DNA from: Sagittula sp. P11
Lineage (GTDB): Bacteria; Pseudomonadota; Alphaproteobacteria; Rhodobacterales; Rhodobacteraceae
Length of the DNA stretch: 64,000 nt
Direction: 5' to 3'
Assembly: GCF_002814095.1 (NCBI RefSeq)
Contig: NZ_CP021913.1
Span: 1,922,001-1,986,000, forward strand
Within the stretch, counting starts at the first letter, position 1; each line of letters opens with the position of its first letter. Below are positions 1 through 8,913 of the stretch, piece after piece. The notes beneath the pieces were generated by a model. The model was given only the letters and a program-made list of their open reading frames with translations. It did no database searches and was not told where the DNA came from. The position numbers and the translations under genes are program-made.

Positions 1-160
1 GCGGACAGACAGGCCCGCTCCGCGCGATGCGCAGCGGTTGTCCGTTCAGCGTCGTCTGGAACGCGGTCAGGTTCTCCGTGATGTGGCTGGACTGGGCGAA
101 CGCGGGCACGGCTGCGCCCATCAAGGCGAAGCAAAGGGTCGGATAAAGACCTTTGGCCAT
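1..160 (-). CDS. Secreted protein, 3' end beyond window
   Basis: The minus-strand frame opens with ATG at 160 and runs off the left edge, giving 53 codons. The first ~22 residues are a clear Sec signal peptide (MAKGLYPTLCF, a short hydrophobic stretch, then PAFAQS as the cleavage region). The visible mature part begins SSHITENLTAFQTTLNGQ and carries one cysteine. A purine-rich AGAGGA lies upstream of the ATG. The protein is therefore exported to the periplasm or beyond. The family cannot be named from so short a piece. Confidence 0.6.
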   Translation of the reverse strand, partial: MAKGLYPTLCFALMGAAVPAFAQSSHITENLTAFQTTLNGQPLRIARSGPVCP

Positions 161-289
161 GCTGCTCGTCCTCTGAGGCGCCTCTTGCGGGCCACCCGAT
201 CTTTTCGTTTTGACGAAATATAGGCCGCGGGCGTCGAATCAGTCAACATCGGGGGCCTGTTCCGGGCGGATACTTGATCCCTCAAGGCA

Positions 290-724
290 TCAGTCTGCGC
301 CACCACCCGTCATCTGCGCGGCGATGGCGCGATCCAGTCCCAGCCAGTCGAGCGCATCCCCGACGGACCCCAACACGTGCGACGACAGGTAGGCGCTTTC
401 GTTCAGCATGGCGACGTAGACCATGATCCCCGACAGGACAGCCGGATTGTCGGCGACGAAGGCAATCCTGCGGTGGACCTGACGCTTGGCCGCATCGGAC
501 TTCACCATGTCCGTCATCATCTCGCTGCCGTTCGTCTGAAGCGAGAAATCTTCGGTTCCGCGCATGTCGTGCAGGGAAAAGCGCACGTCATCGGCGCCGG
601 GCAGGGACAGGAACTCTTCGTAGCCGCGTGACATGTCACCCAGCGTGATGCGCTGCTGCCCCAGGATGCGGACGTGAAGGAGCCTGTGTTCCGCGAGAAT
701 GTATTGATGAAACGGCAATTGCAT
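290..724 (-). CDS. Small SpoIIAA/STAS-like protein, function unknown
   Basis: This ~144-residue soluble protein lies just downstream of folC on the same strand. The frame stays open back into folC, but real starts are near 724 (ATG) or 712 (TTG). A GGGAGG motif sits directly before the ATG and 8 nt before the TTG, so the TTG is the better-spaced start; the ATG is reported as the conventional choice. The pattern (YILAEHRLLHVRILGQQRITLGDM near the N terminus, a central SLHDMRGTEDF strand-turn, a C-terminal GDALDWLGL helix) resembles SpoIIAA-like STAS-fold proteins that are common and uncharacterised in Rhodobacteraceae. No catalytic motif is visible. Confidence 0.6.
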   Translation of the reverse strand: MQLPFHQYILAEHRLLHVRILGQQRITLGDMSRGYEEFLSLPGADDVRFSLHDMRGTEDFSLQTNGSEMMTDMVKSDAAKRQVHRRIAFVADNPAVLSGIMVYVAMLNESAYLSSHVLGSVGDALDWLGLDRAIAAQMTGGGAD

Positions 725-789
725 CACCTCCCTTGCCCGGCATGGCCGGCGCTTCAGGAAAGATACTATAGGGATGCATGATTGCGCGA

Positions 790-2061
790 TCAACTATAGG
801 AATTGAGCACCCTGCCTGCAAGATAGAGAGAGCCGCAGATCACCACGCGCGCGGCGGGATCGGTTTTCCCGATCCGGTGGATGGCCTCGGTGACATCCGT
901 ACACACCTCGGCAGCGTGGCCGACCTCCGCCGCCATGCGCGCCGTTTCCTCCGCGGGAAGGGTATTGGCCTCCCCGGGGATGGACACCGCCAGAAGGCCC
1001 TTGGCGCGGGTGGCAAGCGGACGCAGGAAACCGCGCGCGTCCTTGGTGTTCAGCATGCCGCACACCAGCCACGTCGGGCGGTCCGGCAGGCGTGCGAGAT
1101 GCGCGGCGATGGCTTCTCCGGCGGCCGGGTTGTGGCCGCCGTCGAGCCAAAGCTCGATCCCCGGCAAGCTGTCGAGGTCCGGCCCATGCCGCAGCCTCTG
1201 CATACGTGCGGGCCAATAGGCTTGCGTCACGGCCGCTTCATGTGCCGCCTCTCCGGCGCCGAGATGCCGCAAGGCCGCCAGGGCCGCGCCTGCGTTCTGC
1301 ACCTGATGTGCGCCGGGCAGGTTCGGCATAGGCAGGTCCAGCAGGCCGGTTTCATCCTGATAGACCAGACGTCCCCGCTCTTCCCAGGCGTGCCACTGCT
1401 GGCCGTAGGCCAGAAGCGGTGCACCCAGTGCTTGCGCCCGTGCCTCGATCACGTCCATTGCCTCGTCCGGTTGCGGACCGACGACGCAGGGCACGCCGCG
1501 TTTCAGGATCCCGGCCTTCTCGCCCGCGATCTTCGCCAGCGTGTCGCCAAGAAAGCTTTCGTGATCCATCGAGATCGGCGTGATGATCGTCAGTTCCGGC
1601 TTCTCGACGACGTTCGTCGCGTCGAGGCGTCCGCCGAGGCCGGTCTCAAGCAGGGTGAAATCGGCGGGCGTGCGGGCCATGGCCAGAAGCGCGGCGCAGG
1701 TCGTGATCTCGAAATAGGTGATCGGCGCGCCGCCATTGGCGGCCTCGCATTCGTCCAGAACCGCGGCCAGCGCGTCTTCGGTGATCAGCGTCCCGGCCAG
1801 ACGGATACGTTCATGGAACCGGACGAGATGCGGAGAGGTATAGGCGTGGACGCGCTTGCCCTCGGCCTCCAGCCCGGCGCGGATCATCGCCTGGGTCGAC
1901 CCCTTGCCGTTGGTCCCGGCAAGATGGATCACGGGGGGCAGGTCGCGCTCCGGATGCCCCAGCGCCTCGAGCAGGCGCCAGACCCGGTCCAGAACGAGGT
2001 CGATGACCTTGGGATGCAGCGCCATCAGGCGCTCCAGTATCACGTCAGAGCCCTGACCCAT
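790..2061 (-). CDS. folC: Bifunctional folylpolyglutamate / dihydrofolate synthase
   Basis: FolC ligates L-glutamate to dihydropteroate and extends the gamma-glutamyl tail of folates in an ATP-dependent reaction in the cytoplasm. The protein is ~423 residues, the usual length. Residues 49-56 are the Mur-ligase-type P-loop GTNGKGST, and the family's HVYTSPHLVRF-like block follows (here HAYTSPHLVRFHERI). A GGLGGRLDATN block and a C-terminal Mur ligase domain are also present. ATG at 2061 is chosen because it aligns with family N termini; a GTG at 2070 in the same frame is possible. It follows accD after about 37 nt on the same strand. The accD-folC order is common in proteobacteria. Confidence 0.95.
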   Translation of the reverse strand: MGQGSDVILERLMALHPKVIDLVLDRVWRLLEALGHPERDLPPVIHLAGTNGKGSTQAMIRAGLEAEGKRVHAYTSPHLVRFHERIRLAGTLITEDALAAVLDECEAANGGAPITYFEITTCAALLAMARTPADFTLLETGLGGRLDATNVVEKPELTIITPISMDHESFLGDTLAKIAGEKAGILKRGVPCVVGPQPDEAMDVIEARAQALGAPLLAYGQQWHAWEERGRLVYQDETGLLDLPMPNLPGAHQVQNAGAALAALRHLGAGEAAHEAAVTQAYWPARMQRLRHGPDLDSLPGIELWLDGGHNPAAGEAIAAHLARLPDRPTWLVCGMLNTKDARGFLRPLATRAKGLLAVSIPGEANTLPAEETARMAAEVGHAAEVCTDVTEAIHRIGKTDPAARVVICGSLYLAGRVLNSYS

Positions 2062-2098
2062 CTCTTTCACATCCTCGAAAGGGGCGTTCAGCCCGGTC

Positions 2099-3034
2099 TC
2101 ACGCCTTGGTGTTGTCCAGAGCCGCGTTCGGCTCCCGCACCATGTCCTCTGGCCCCGGGGCCGGAAGATCGCCCCACGTCGGCGGCGGCATCTTCATCAG
2201 CAGGCGGCACAACACGATCAGCTCCTCGCGCATGTCGCGGCGGTCGGTCACCCGGTCGAGCATGCCGTGTTCCAGCAGGTACTCGGCGCGCTGGAAGCCT
2301 TCGGGCAGCTTCTCGCGGATGGTTTGCTCGATCACGCGCGGGCCGGCAAAGCAGATAAGCGCGCCGGGTTCGGCGATCTGCACGTCGCCCAGCATCGCGT
2401 AGGAAGCCGTCACCCCGCCGGTGGTCGGATGGGTCAGGACGACGATATACGGCAGCCCGGCCTCCTTCAGCATCTGCACGGCGACGGTGGTGCGCGGCAT
2501 CTGCATGAGGCTCAGGATACCCTCCTGCATGCGCGCACCGCCCGCGGCCGAGAACAGGATCAGCGGGCGGCCCAGCTTCACCGCCTCTTCGGCAGCGGCG
2601 ACGATGGCATTGCCGACGTACATGCCCATCGACCCGGCCATGAAGCTGAAGTCCTGCGCGGCACAGACCACGGGCGTGCGCCCGATCTCGCCAGCGCCGA
2701 CCAGCATGGCCTCCTTCTCGCCTGTGCCTTTCTGCGCGGCGCGCACCCGGTCGGGGTAGCGCTTGGAGTCTCGGAAGTGCAGCGGGTCGGCCATCGGTTC
2801 CGGCACGGCCACCTCGGCGTAGATGCCACCGTCGAACAGCGCGTGAAAGCGGTCACGCGGCGTGATGTGCATGTGGTGGCCGCAGTTGGTGCAGACGTTC
2901 AGGTTGTCGCTGATCTCGCGGTGAAACAGCATCGTTCCGCAGCTTTCGCACTTCGACCACAGGTTCTCCGGGACTTCCCGGCGGGAGAAGATCGAATTGA
3001 TGCGCGGACGGACGTAGTTGGTGATCCAGTTCAT
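2099..3034 (-). CDS. accD: Acetyl-CoA carboxylase carboxyltransferase subunit beta
   Basis: AccD pairs with AccA to transfer the carboxyl group from carboxybiotin to acetyl-CoA, giving malonyl-CoA for fatty acid synthesis. The 311-residue protein starts [10 protein letters not shown] and has the N-terminal zinc ribbon, cysteines C29, C32, C48 and C51 (CESC and CTNC). The crotonase-like carboxyltransferase core follows, with [12 protein letters not shown] and [13 protein letters not shown] oxyanion-region glycine motifs. The open frame continues upstream into the next gene without a plausible start, so ATG 3034 is used. It lies directly upstream of folC on the same strand. The accA partner is not in the window. 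Confidence 0.96.
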   Translation of the reverse strand: MNWITNYVRPRINSIFSRREVPENLWSKCESCGTMLFHREISDNLNVCTNCGHHMHITPRDRFHALFDGGIYAEVAVPEPMADPLHFRDSKRYPDRVRAAQKGTGEKEAMLVGAGEIGRTPVVCAAQDFSFMAGSMGMYVGNAIVAAAEEAVKLGRPLILFSAAGGARMQEGILSLMQMPRTTVAVQMLKEAGLPYIVVLTHPTTGGVTASYAMLGDVQIAEPGALICFAGPRVIEQTIREKLPEGFQRAEYLLEHGMLDRVTDRRDMREELIVLCRLLMKMPPPTWGDLPAPGPEDMVREPNAALDNTKA

Positions 3035-3170
3035 GGAAGCCCCGAGTTCATCGTTTGCGCGTGACTTATGCCCCGCTGCGACGAATTGCAATCTTCCCCT
3101 CGGATGGCGTCCGGTTCGCGGGCGCCGTGAAAGGGCCGCCGCGCAAGCCAATCCGGCACGCGCGACGGCC

Positions 3171-3198
3171 TGTAGGGCGGGGCTCTGCGCCGCCCCCG
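3171..3198. repeat. Short intergenic palindrome, GTAGGGCGG family (copy 1)
   Basis: The sequence reads GTAGGGCGGGGCTCTGCGCC then GCC, an imperfect inverted repeat around GGCGGGGC/GCGCCGCC. It lies 6 bases beyond the stop of the 3205-4536 minus gene. Related copies are at 7596, 17201, 21999 and 63721. Confidence 0.6.
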
Positions 3199-3204
3199 TT
3201 CCGG

Positions 3205-4536
3205 TCAGTAGCAGTCTACGCCGCAGCTTGGCGGCATGGGCGGCAGGTTGAAGCTGCCCCCCGATCCGAGGTGGCAGACCCCGCCGCAGCCGACACCTTC
3301 GGTGTTCACCCAGCCCGGCCGCGCCGGGGTGCCGCTGTAAGGCGCGTAGCGCGAATGCCGGATCGAGGTATTGGGGACGTTGACCGTGTTGACCTCCGCC
3401 TCCACCGCCAGCGTGAACCCGGCAGAGCCCGGACCGTTCACCGCCGAACATCCCGATCCGCCCTGCCCGCCGCGCAGCAGCTTGCACCACGTCGGATCGT
3501 CGGGCGACACGAGGAAGACGTTGTTGCCCTTGTGACAGGCCGGGCAGGTTTCCGACAGTTCGCTGCCGTCCTTCAGGTCCCGGATCACCAGCGTCTCCGT
3601 TGCCCATGGCACGCGCTGGTTGTCGGAACGCCGGATGTTGTCCCAGAAGCAGGCGTTGCCGGTCTCGGCCGACTGGCAGATTATCCCGGCAAGGCTCCCC
3701 GGCCCGCCTGTTCCGCGCGGCAGGGCCACGCAGGCGCCGCGCTTGCCCGTGACGTTCCACGTCCAGACATTGGCCACGGCGCCGGGTGAGAGCAGGTTCG
3801 TGGACAGGCCTCCCTGTTCGCGCCACGCCGTTCCGGTCAGCGCGAAGTCCGGCGGCACCGGCACCCCGGCGGCGGCGCATTCGCGCATGTAGTCGGTCCG
3901 CAGGAACCACCGGATGATCCAGTCATTGATCTCCACGATGATCACGAAGTTGGTCAGCAGTTTCGGCTCGACCAACTTCTGACGGACCATCTCGTCGCGG
4001 ATGAAATCCACCCGCCAGAGGTATCCCGACCGCAGTTCGTCCGGCAGACGGTGGGCCATCGCGCGCACCAGCTCAAGGTCGAGCAGCACCGCCTCCGGCC
4101 CTTTCAGCTCGCCGCGCCGGCGCATCTCCAGCCCGCGGTCGAGGATCTGTTTCAGTTGCGCCTCCGCCTCGCGCTCCAGCACCGGTTTCTCCGGGTCCTC
4201 TGCCCGGACGACGCCCAGCATCTCCTCGGCGATTTCGGTCATGTCCCGCTCCGACAGGGTGACACGCTGGCCCTCGATGTCGAACAGCACGCCATGTCCG
4301 GACAGCGTCATCCGCTTCTGGAAGCCAAAGCGCACGTCCGCGCGCAACTCCGGCGGGATCATGACGCTGCCGTTGTCGAGCACGATCTGCTTGCGATCCT
4401 CGGCAGGCGTGGCGAGGAAGTCGGAGATCGCCCGCTCCATCCTGTTGTGGAAGTTGTCCTGCGCCAAGGCCGCACATGGCAGAAGCACAGGGAAAAGCAC
4501 GGCAGCCACGCGGGCCACCCCCTTGAAATGTCTCAT
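3205..4536 (-). CDS. Secreted protein with c-type haem-binding-like motifs
   Basis: This 443-residue protein starts with a Sec signal peptide (residues 1-25, ending ALAQD). The N-terminal half (30-200) is charged and helical. The C-terminal half is cysteine- and glycine-rich. It contains CPACH at 331-335, an exact CxxCH haem c attachment motif, and CGGVCH at 417-422, a CxxxCH variant of the kind some multihaem cytochromes use. It ends with another spaced pair, CGVDCY (438-443). Other cysteines at 220, 269, 287, 296, 351 and 363 could form disulfides. This suggests a periplasmic or surface mono- or dihaem protein, or a disulfide-rich protein. I do not recognise the family. It stands alone between accD and the CPBP gene. 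Confidence 0.7.
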   Translation of the reverse strand: MRHFKGVARVAAVLFPVLLPCAALAQDNFHNRMERAISDFLATPAEDRKQIVLDNGSVMIPPELRADVRFGFQKRMTLSGHGVLFDIEGQRVTLSERDMTEIAEEMLGVVRAEDPEKPVLEREAEAQLKQILDRGLEMRRRGELKGPEAVLLDLELVRAMAHRLPDELRSGYLWRVDFIRDEMVRQKLVEPKLLTNFVIIVEINDWIIRWFLRTDYMRECAAAGVPVPPDFALTGTAWREQGGLSTNLLSPGAVANVWTWNVTGKRGACVALPRGTGGPGSLAGIICQSAETGNACFWDNIRRSDNQRVPWATETLVIRDLKDGSELSETCPACHKGNNVFLVSPDDPTWCKLLRGGQGGSGCSAVNGPGSAGFTLAVEAEVNTVNVPNTSIRHSRYAPYSGTPARPGWVNTEGVGCGGVCHLGSGGSFNLPPMPPSCGVDCY

Positions 4537-4614
4537 GGTTTCAATCCGTCCGGTTCAAAATAAACGGCTATGCGCCGAACCGAAGGATACCACCAATGCG
4601 GGAAACTATCAATT

Positions 4615-5514
4615 CTATACGCGTAAGGCGAGACGCGCGGCGAGCCAGCTTACGAAGAGCGTTGCAAGGTCGACAGGCAGGATCGCGGCCAGTGCCGCCT
4701 CGTCCTCCGGCCCGTAGGGCAGCTTCGTCAGCGCCAGGCCCGAGAGGTCGCCCTGCAGGGACATCACGCCGATGGCCACGAAGTTGTTGACGAGGTGAAA
4801 GGCGATGGCGGGGCCAAGGCTGCCCGACCGCGCCGTCAGGTCGGCGGCGGCCAGACCGAAGGCCACGGCCCACAGCGCGATGGGCACCGCATTGCTGCCC
4901 CAGACGTCCGGCGCATAGTGCCCCAGGCCGAAGGCCAGCGAGGGCAGGATCAGCCAGACGGCAGGCCATTTCACCCTCGCGGCCAGCGTGCTCTGGAAAT
5001 AGCCGCGGAACAGCACCTCTTCCGATGCGGTCTGGACCAGCAGCGCGCCGATCGTCAGTGGCAGCAGCGCCAGCCACTGCCCGGGCGGCAGGCCCGGCTC
5101 CGACGCCATCTGCAGCGGCCAGGGCGGCAGCAGCGCGATCACGACGTTCAGCGCCACCAGTACGGCCGCGACCCGCAGGAACTGTGGCCAGAACAGCCGC
5201 GCCGGACCGAACAGGCTGCCGGCAGTGCGTCCGTGCAGGGTTTCGGCCACGACGATGGCGCCGATGCCCATGGCCCCCATCAGCGACAGTTGCGCCAGAA
5301 GCCCCCATGGGTCCCGCCCGGAGGTGATCATGCTCAACACCGCCGGGAACCGATCCGGGCCGACGATGCCGCTGATGAGCGCGATGATGCCCCGCGTCAG
5401 CCCGAACATGATGACGGTCGCGAGCACAAGTCCCAGCACCAGCCGCCACAGCTCGCAGCGGTGGAATGTGGGCAGGGTGAGGACCGCGTGGGGCGCGTAG
5501 CTTTCGCGCTTCAT
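4615..5514 (-). CDS. CPBP family intramembrane metalloprotease
   Basis: The 299-residue integral membrane protein has about eight hydrophobic segments. It carries the three CPBP (Abi/CAAX protease-like) motifs: EEVLFR at 165-170 (EExxxR), FGLGHY at 195-200 (FxxxH) and HLVNN at 240-244 (HxxxN). These residues coordinate the metal and catalyse intramembrane proteolysis in related enzymes. The start ATG at 5514 overlaps the stop of the upstream desaturase gene as ATGA, so the two are probably translationally coupled. The substrate is unknown. Confidence 0.85.
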   Translation of the reverse strand: MKRESYAPHAVLTLPTFHRCELWRLVLGLVLATVIMFGLTRGIIALISGIVGPDRFPAVLSMITSGRDPWGLLAQLSLMGAMGIGAIVVAETLHGRTAGSLFGPARLFWPQFLRVAAVLVALNVVIALLPPWPLQMASEPGLPPGQWLALLPLTIGALLVQTASEEVLFRGYFQSTLAARVKWPAVWLILPSLAFGLGHYAPDVWGSNAVPIALWAVAFGLAAADLTARSGSLGPAIAFHLVNNFVAIGVMSLQGDLSGLALTKLPYGPEDEAALAAILPVDLATLFVSWLAARLALRV

Positions 5515-6449
5515 CAACCTCGCGCGCTCGCCTGCCGGAGCACGTCGAGATAGCCGTTTGCCTGTGTCATCCGTTCGCCCAGCCCCTTGTCGCGCAGCAT
5601 GCGGTGAAGCATCGGCAGCCTGTAGGCCGGAACGTGCATCACCAGGTGATGCTCCAGATGATAGTTGACCCAGTAGGGCGCGACCAGCAGCCGTTCCAGA
5701 GGTCCGGCAAGTGTGGTCCGGGTGTTGCGCAATGGGTCCTCGGACTTCTCGACCGCGCCGTGTTCGGCGATGTTGCGCACCCTGAGGACAAGCTGGAACC
5801 ACGTCAGCAGCGGCAGGAGCCAGAAGGCGAACCACGTCCACCAGCCGAACAGCGCCCAGAACAGCGCGAACAGGACGGCGTTGACGATCAGGGCCTTGCC
5901 CAGCACAGGCCCACTGAACGCCTGCGCGAGGTCCTGGCTCGACACGCCCTCCGTCTCTCCGGCGAGGCGGAAGGCAAAGGCGATCTGGGCTGCACGCTGC
6001 CTGATGCCGGTCTGCCCGGTCAGATCGCGGATCAGCTTGCGGCGCAGAGAGGCGCGCGTGGTCGGGAACGGCGCCGAGAGCTTCAGGTCGGGGTCCTTGT
6101 CGGTCTGCGTGTGCCGGTGGTGCATCAGGTGGTAATGCCGGTAGCTGGCCAGATCGGCGAGGATCGGTCGCCCGCACAGCCACGCCCCCGCCCATTCGTT
6201 CCAGGCGCGTGTCCTGAACAGGGCGTTGTGCGCCGCCTCGTGCATCAGGATCGCCAGCCCCAGTTGACGCGAACCGATGACGATCACCGCAAGCACGAAG
6301 GTCAGGGGATTGGGCCACAGGGTGAACAGCCAGACGCTGCCGAGGATCAGCGCCCAGGCGTGCGCCACAAGCGCCAGACCCCAGGCGTCGGACCGCTGCG
6401 ACAGCGCCCGAATCTCCTCGCTCGTCAGGTAGGCTTTTCCCGGTGTCAT
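5514..6449 (-). CDS. Membrane fatty acid desaturase / hydroxylase family protein
   Basis: This 311-residue membrane di-iron enzyme has three histidine boxes: HEAAH at 70-74, HYHLMHHRH at 105-113 and HLEHH at 264-268, plus HGA at 230. Four hydrophobic hairpin segments separate them. The family introduces double bonds or hydroxyls in acyl chains or carotenoid-like lipids at the inner membrane using O2 and an electron donor. The third box in the form NYHLEHH is typical of fatty acid desaturases. It is the first gene of a two-gene operon with the CPBP protease (ATGA overlap). The exact substrate cannot be read from the sequence. Confidence 0.85.
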   Translation of the reverse strand: MTPGKAYLTSEEIRALSQRSDAWGLALVAHAWALILGSVWLFTLWPNPLTFVLAVIVIGSRQLGLAILMHEAAHNALFRTRAWNEWAGAWLCGRPILADLASYRHYHLMHHRHTQTDKDPDLKLSAPFPTTRASLRRKLIRDLTGQTGIRQRAAQIAFAFRLAGETEGVSSQDLAQAFSGPVLGKALIVNAVLFALFWALFGWWTWFAFWLLPLLTWFQLVLRVRNIAEHGAVEKSEDPLRNTRTTLAGPLERLLVAPYWVNYHLEHHLVMHVPAYRLPMLHRMLRDKGLGERMTQANGYLDVLRQASARG

Positions 6450-6655
6450 GCCGGGAATGATCCCGCGCCCACCCCCATCCTGTCAACGACTCCGCTCCGT
6501 CACTTCGATGGAGAGGGACAGTAGGCGTGTCGTCGCGGCGCGCCTGCGGGATCGCATCAGACCGGAGGATCCTCCGACCCTGCCCCGGGCGCGCCTTGAT
6601 ACGCCGCAAGGCCGGCGCGGATTGACGCCACCGCCCCCCGTGCTATCGAACGATC

Positions 6656-7591
6656 ATGCTGGCGATCTTCCTCAAGACGTTACCTTTCTTCGGCCTGATC
6701 GGTCTTGGCTACGGGGCCGCGCGCATCCGCTTCTTCTCGGAGGAAGCGAGCGCGCACCTGACGAAGTTCGTCTTCTACTTCGCATTGTCGGCGATGCTGT
6801 TCCGGTTCTCGGCCAACCTGTCCTTCGACGAGATCTTCGAACCCCGGCTGGCGTCCGCGTATCTCTGGGGCACGGGCGTCACCTACGCCATCGGTATGCT
6901 GATCGCCTTCGCGCGCGGGCTGGACACCCAGACCGCCGCGATCGAGGCGCAATGCGCGGCCATCGGCAACACCGGCTTCCTCGGCGTGCCCATGCTGGCG
7001 CTGCTGCTGGGACAGGAGGCGGTGGGCCCGATCATCCTGATCCTGTCCATCGACCTGATCGTCTTTTCCTCGGCGCTGACCCTGATCGTCACGGCGGCGC
7101 GGGAAGGGTCCATGTCGCTGCGCATCTTCCAGAAGCTGGCGGTCGGGCTGCTGAAGAACCCGATGATCGTCTCCATCGCCGCCGGGCTCATGGTGTCGGC
7201 CACCGGGCTGGGGCTGCATGACGTGCTGGACAGCTTCTTTTCGACGTTGGGCGCGGCGGCGACGCCGGGGGCGCTGTTCGCCATCGGCGCCTCGCTCGCG
7301 TCCAAGTCGGCAGAGCGGCTGCAGATCGCGGCCTGGCTGTCGTTTGCCAAGCTGATCCTGCACCCGCTGTTCGTCGGACTGGGCGTCTACCTGTTCTTCC
7401 CGGTCGACGCCTACCGCGCGTCGGTCGCCGTGTCGGCGGCGGCGCTGCCCGTCGCGGGCAACGTCTTCATCCTGGCGCAGCACTACGGCATCGCGCCACA
7501 GCGGGTCTCTGCCTCGATCCTGATCTCGACCGCGGCGTCGATCCTGACCGTCTCGGCGATCATCGCGCTCGTGGCCACCACCCCGCTCTGA
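6656..7591 (+). CDS. AEC family transporter (auxin-efflux-carrier fold)
   Basis: This is a 311-residue protein with about ten membrane helices. It starts MLAIFLKTLPFFGLIGLGYG, a typical AEC N terminus, and has internal-repeat glycine/asparagine motifs (AIGNTGFLGVPML and the second-half AALPVAGNVFILAQ). AEC members are secondary carriers for dicarboxylates, malonate or other small organic anions in bacteria. It reads toward the NYN gene on the opposite strand, with a short palindromic repeat between them. No neighbouring catabolic genes indicate the substrate. Confidence 0.9.
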   Translation: MLAIFLKTLPFFGLIGLGYGAARIRFFSEEASAHLTKFVFYFALSAMLFRFSANLSFDEIFEPRLASAYLWGTGVTYAIGMLIAFARGLDTQTAAIEAQCAAIGNTGFLGVPMLALLLGQEAVGPIILILSIDLIVFSSALTLIVTAAREGSMSLRIFQKLAVGLLKNPMIVSIAAGLMVSATGLGLHDVLDSFFSTLGAAATPGALFAIGASLASKSAERLQIAAWLSFAKLILHPLFVGLGVYLFFPVDAYRASVAVSAAALPVAGNVFILAQHYGIAPQRVSASILISTAASILTVSAIIALVATTPL

Positions 7592-7595
7592 CGCC

Positions 7596-7620
7596 CTGCA
7601 GGGCGGGGCTTTGCGCCGCC
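7596..7620. repeat. Short intergenic palindrome, GTAGGGCGG family (copy 2)
   Basis: CTGCAGGGCGGGGCTTTGCG followed by CCGCC lies 5 bases after the AEC gene stop and just before the end of the convergent NYN gene. It matches copy 1 at almost every position. It could also act as a bidirectional terminator hairpin. Confidence 0.6.
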
Positions 7621-7626
7621 TGCCCC

Positions 7627-8328
7627 TCAGTCGACGCGCCGCACCAGCAGCTGGCTGGCGGAGTTCCGGGTCTCGAACACCTTGAGCGCCTTCACGAGGT
7701 CCGACAGCTTGCGCTTGCCGTATGTCCGGGTGTCGAAGTCGGGGTTGGCCGCGGTGATGACCTGCCCGATGTCACCCAGCTTGTACCAGTCGTCGTCGCC
7801 GTCGATCGAATCCATCGCCTTGAAGATCAGGTCGCGCGCCTCCGTCATCGGCCGCTTGTCGGTCTTGATGTCCTTCGATTCTTCCGGCGCGCTGTCGATG
7901 TTCTCGAGGTAGATGAAACGCTTGCAGGCCTTGCGGAAAGCGTCAGGCGTCTTCTGCATCCCCATGCCGTAGACATCGAGGCCCTGTTCGCGGATCCGGC
8001 TCGCCAGCCGGGTGAAGTCCGAATCCGAGCTGACCAGCACGAAGCCGTCGAACCGCTCGGTGTGCATCAGGTCCATGGCGTCGATCACCAGCGAGATGTC
8101 AGAGGCGTTCTTGCCCACGGTGTTCGCGGGCGAGTGCAGCGGCACAAGGCCGTATTCCGCGGTGACCCGGCTCCAGCCGTTCATCTGCTGGCTGCCGAAA
8201 TCGCCGTAGACCCGTCGGACGGAGGCCTCGCCCAGCGAGGCGATCTCGTCGAAAAGCGCCCTCGCATATTTCGGGGAGGTGTTGTCCCCGTCGATCAGTA
8301 CGGCCAGCAGGCGTGTATCATTGGGCAT
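7627..8328 (-). CDS. NYN domain protein (LabA/PIN-like) with C-terminal OST-HTH-like region
   Basis: Residues 1-140 form a NYN domain, a PIN-like nuclease fold. The first acidic motif is LIDGDN (11-16), a central DISLVIDAMDLMH block carries further acidic residues, and SSDSDF is the third metal-binding block. The C-terminal part (~155-233: DDWYKLGDIGQVI, FDTRTYGKRKLSDLVKAL) matches the winged-helix LOTUS/OST-HTH pattern that often accompanies NYN domains and is thought to bind RNA. A cytoplasmic RNA-processing or RNA-binding role is inferred. The protein is 233 residues, full length for this architecture. Confidence 0.88.
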   Translation of the reverse strand: MPNDTRLLAVLIDGDNTSPKYARALFDEIASLGEASVRRVYGDFGSQQMNGWSRVTAEYGLVPLHSPANTVGKNASDISLVIDAMDLMHTERFDGFVLVSSDSDFTRLASRIREQGLDVYGMGMQKTPDAFRKACKRFIYLENIDSAPEESKDIKTDKRPMTEARDLIFKAMDSIDGDDDWYKLGDIGQVITAANPDFDTRTYGKRKLSDLVKALKVFETRNSASQLLVRRVD

Positions 8329-8412
8329 CGGTGCTTCCTCGGTTCTCTCGGTGTGGCCCTCCTAACACGGACAGGGGCACTGTCGAACCGAAACCCGGAG
8401 GGCGGAGCGGGC

Positions 8413-8913
8413 TCAGAGGAAACTGATCGGCACCGGATCGACCCCCGGCACCACGACCCGCGTGCCCGGCGCGCGCAGGATCATCACCCGGTCGTCCTGG
8501 TCGTCGCGGTCCCGGTCGAAAAGGCGATCCTCCCGCGGGAAGTAGTACCCGGTGCACGAGACATTCAGCGCCACGAACTCCAGCGTGTCGAAGGTCAGGC
8601 CCGGCGGGGCGCCGTTGGCCTCTTCGAGCGCGGCGAGCACCTCGTTCGGCGGGGCGGCAAAGATGTCGAGTTCACCGAAGCGCACGCGCGGGACGTCCGC
8701 GACAGCGGCGATGTAGGTGACGACACCTTCGGCGTAACCGATGCTCGGCACCAGCGGCCCGCGCTGCTCCGTCACGCCACCGCCGAACTGCGGCACGGAT
8801 CGTTCCACCACGGGCATCCCGGGCAGGGCCGCAACAGCGTCGGGCGTGTCTCCGAAGCGCACCGGCAGGAGCCCCTCGTTCGGCGCGATCTGCCATGTGA
8901 CATCGTCCATCAT
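8413..8913 (-). CDS. Putative immunity protein of toxin-like cassette
   Basis: This is a 166-residue soluble protein with no signal peptide and no recognised catalytic motif. It is acidic (FDRDRDDQDD segment) and beta-rich in appearance. The start ATG at 8913 overlaps the stop of the upstream toxin-like gene as ATGA, and a GGAG lies 7 nt before it. Position right after a toxin-like gene, size, acidity and lack of other motifs fit an immunity protein. That assignment is inference from context only. Confidence 0.55.
   Translation of the reverse strand: MMDDVTWQIAPNEGLLPVRFGDTPDAVAALPGMPVVERSVPQFGGGVTEQRGPLVPSIGYAEGVVTYIAAVADVPRVRFGELDIFAAPPNEVLAALEEANGAPPGLTFDTLEFVALNVSCTGYYFPREDRLFDRDRDDQDDRVMILRAPGTRVVVPGVDPVPISFL

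Noticed and set aside
778-2358. Long plus-strand frame antisense to folC and accD
   Set aside because: GC-rich codon bias creates long shadow frames; folC and accD motifs are on the opposite strand.
2099-3910. AccD with a 600-residue frame extending upstream
   Set aside because: The upstream part is antisense-like and overlaps the 3205-4536 gene; the zinc-ribbon start [10 protein letters not shown] gives the normal family length.
4615-6609. One long minus-strand frame covering protease and desaturase
   Set aside because: Only the part after ATG 5514 has CPBP motifs; the rest is a shadow of the desaturase gene in another frame.
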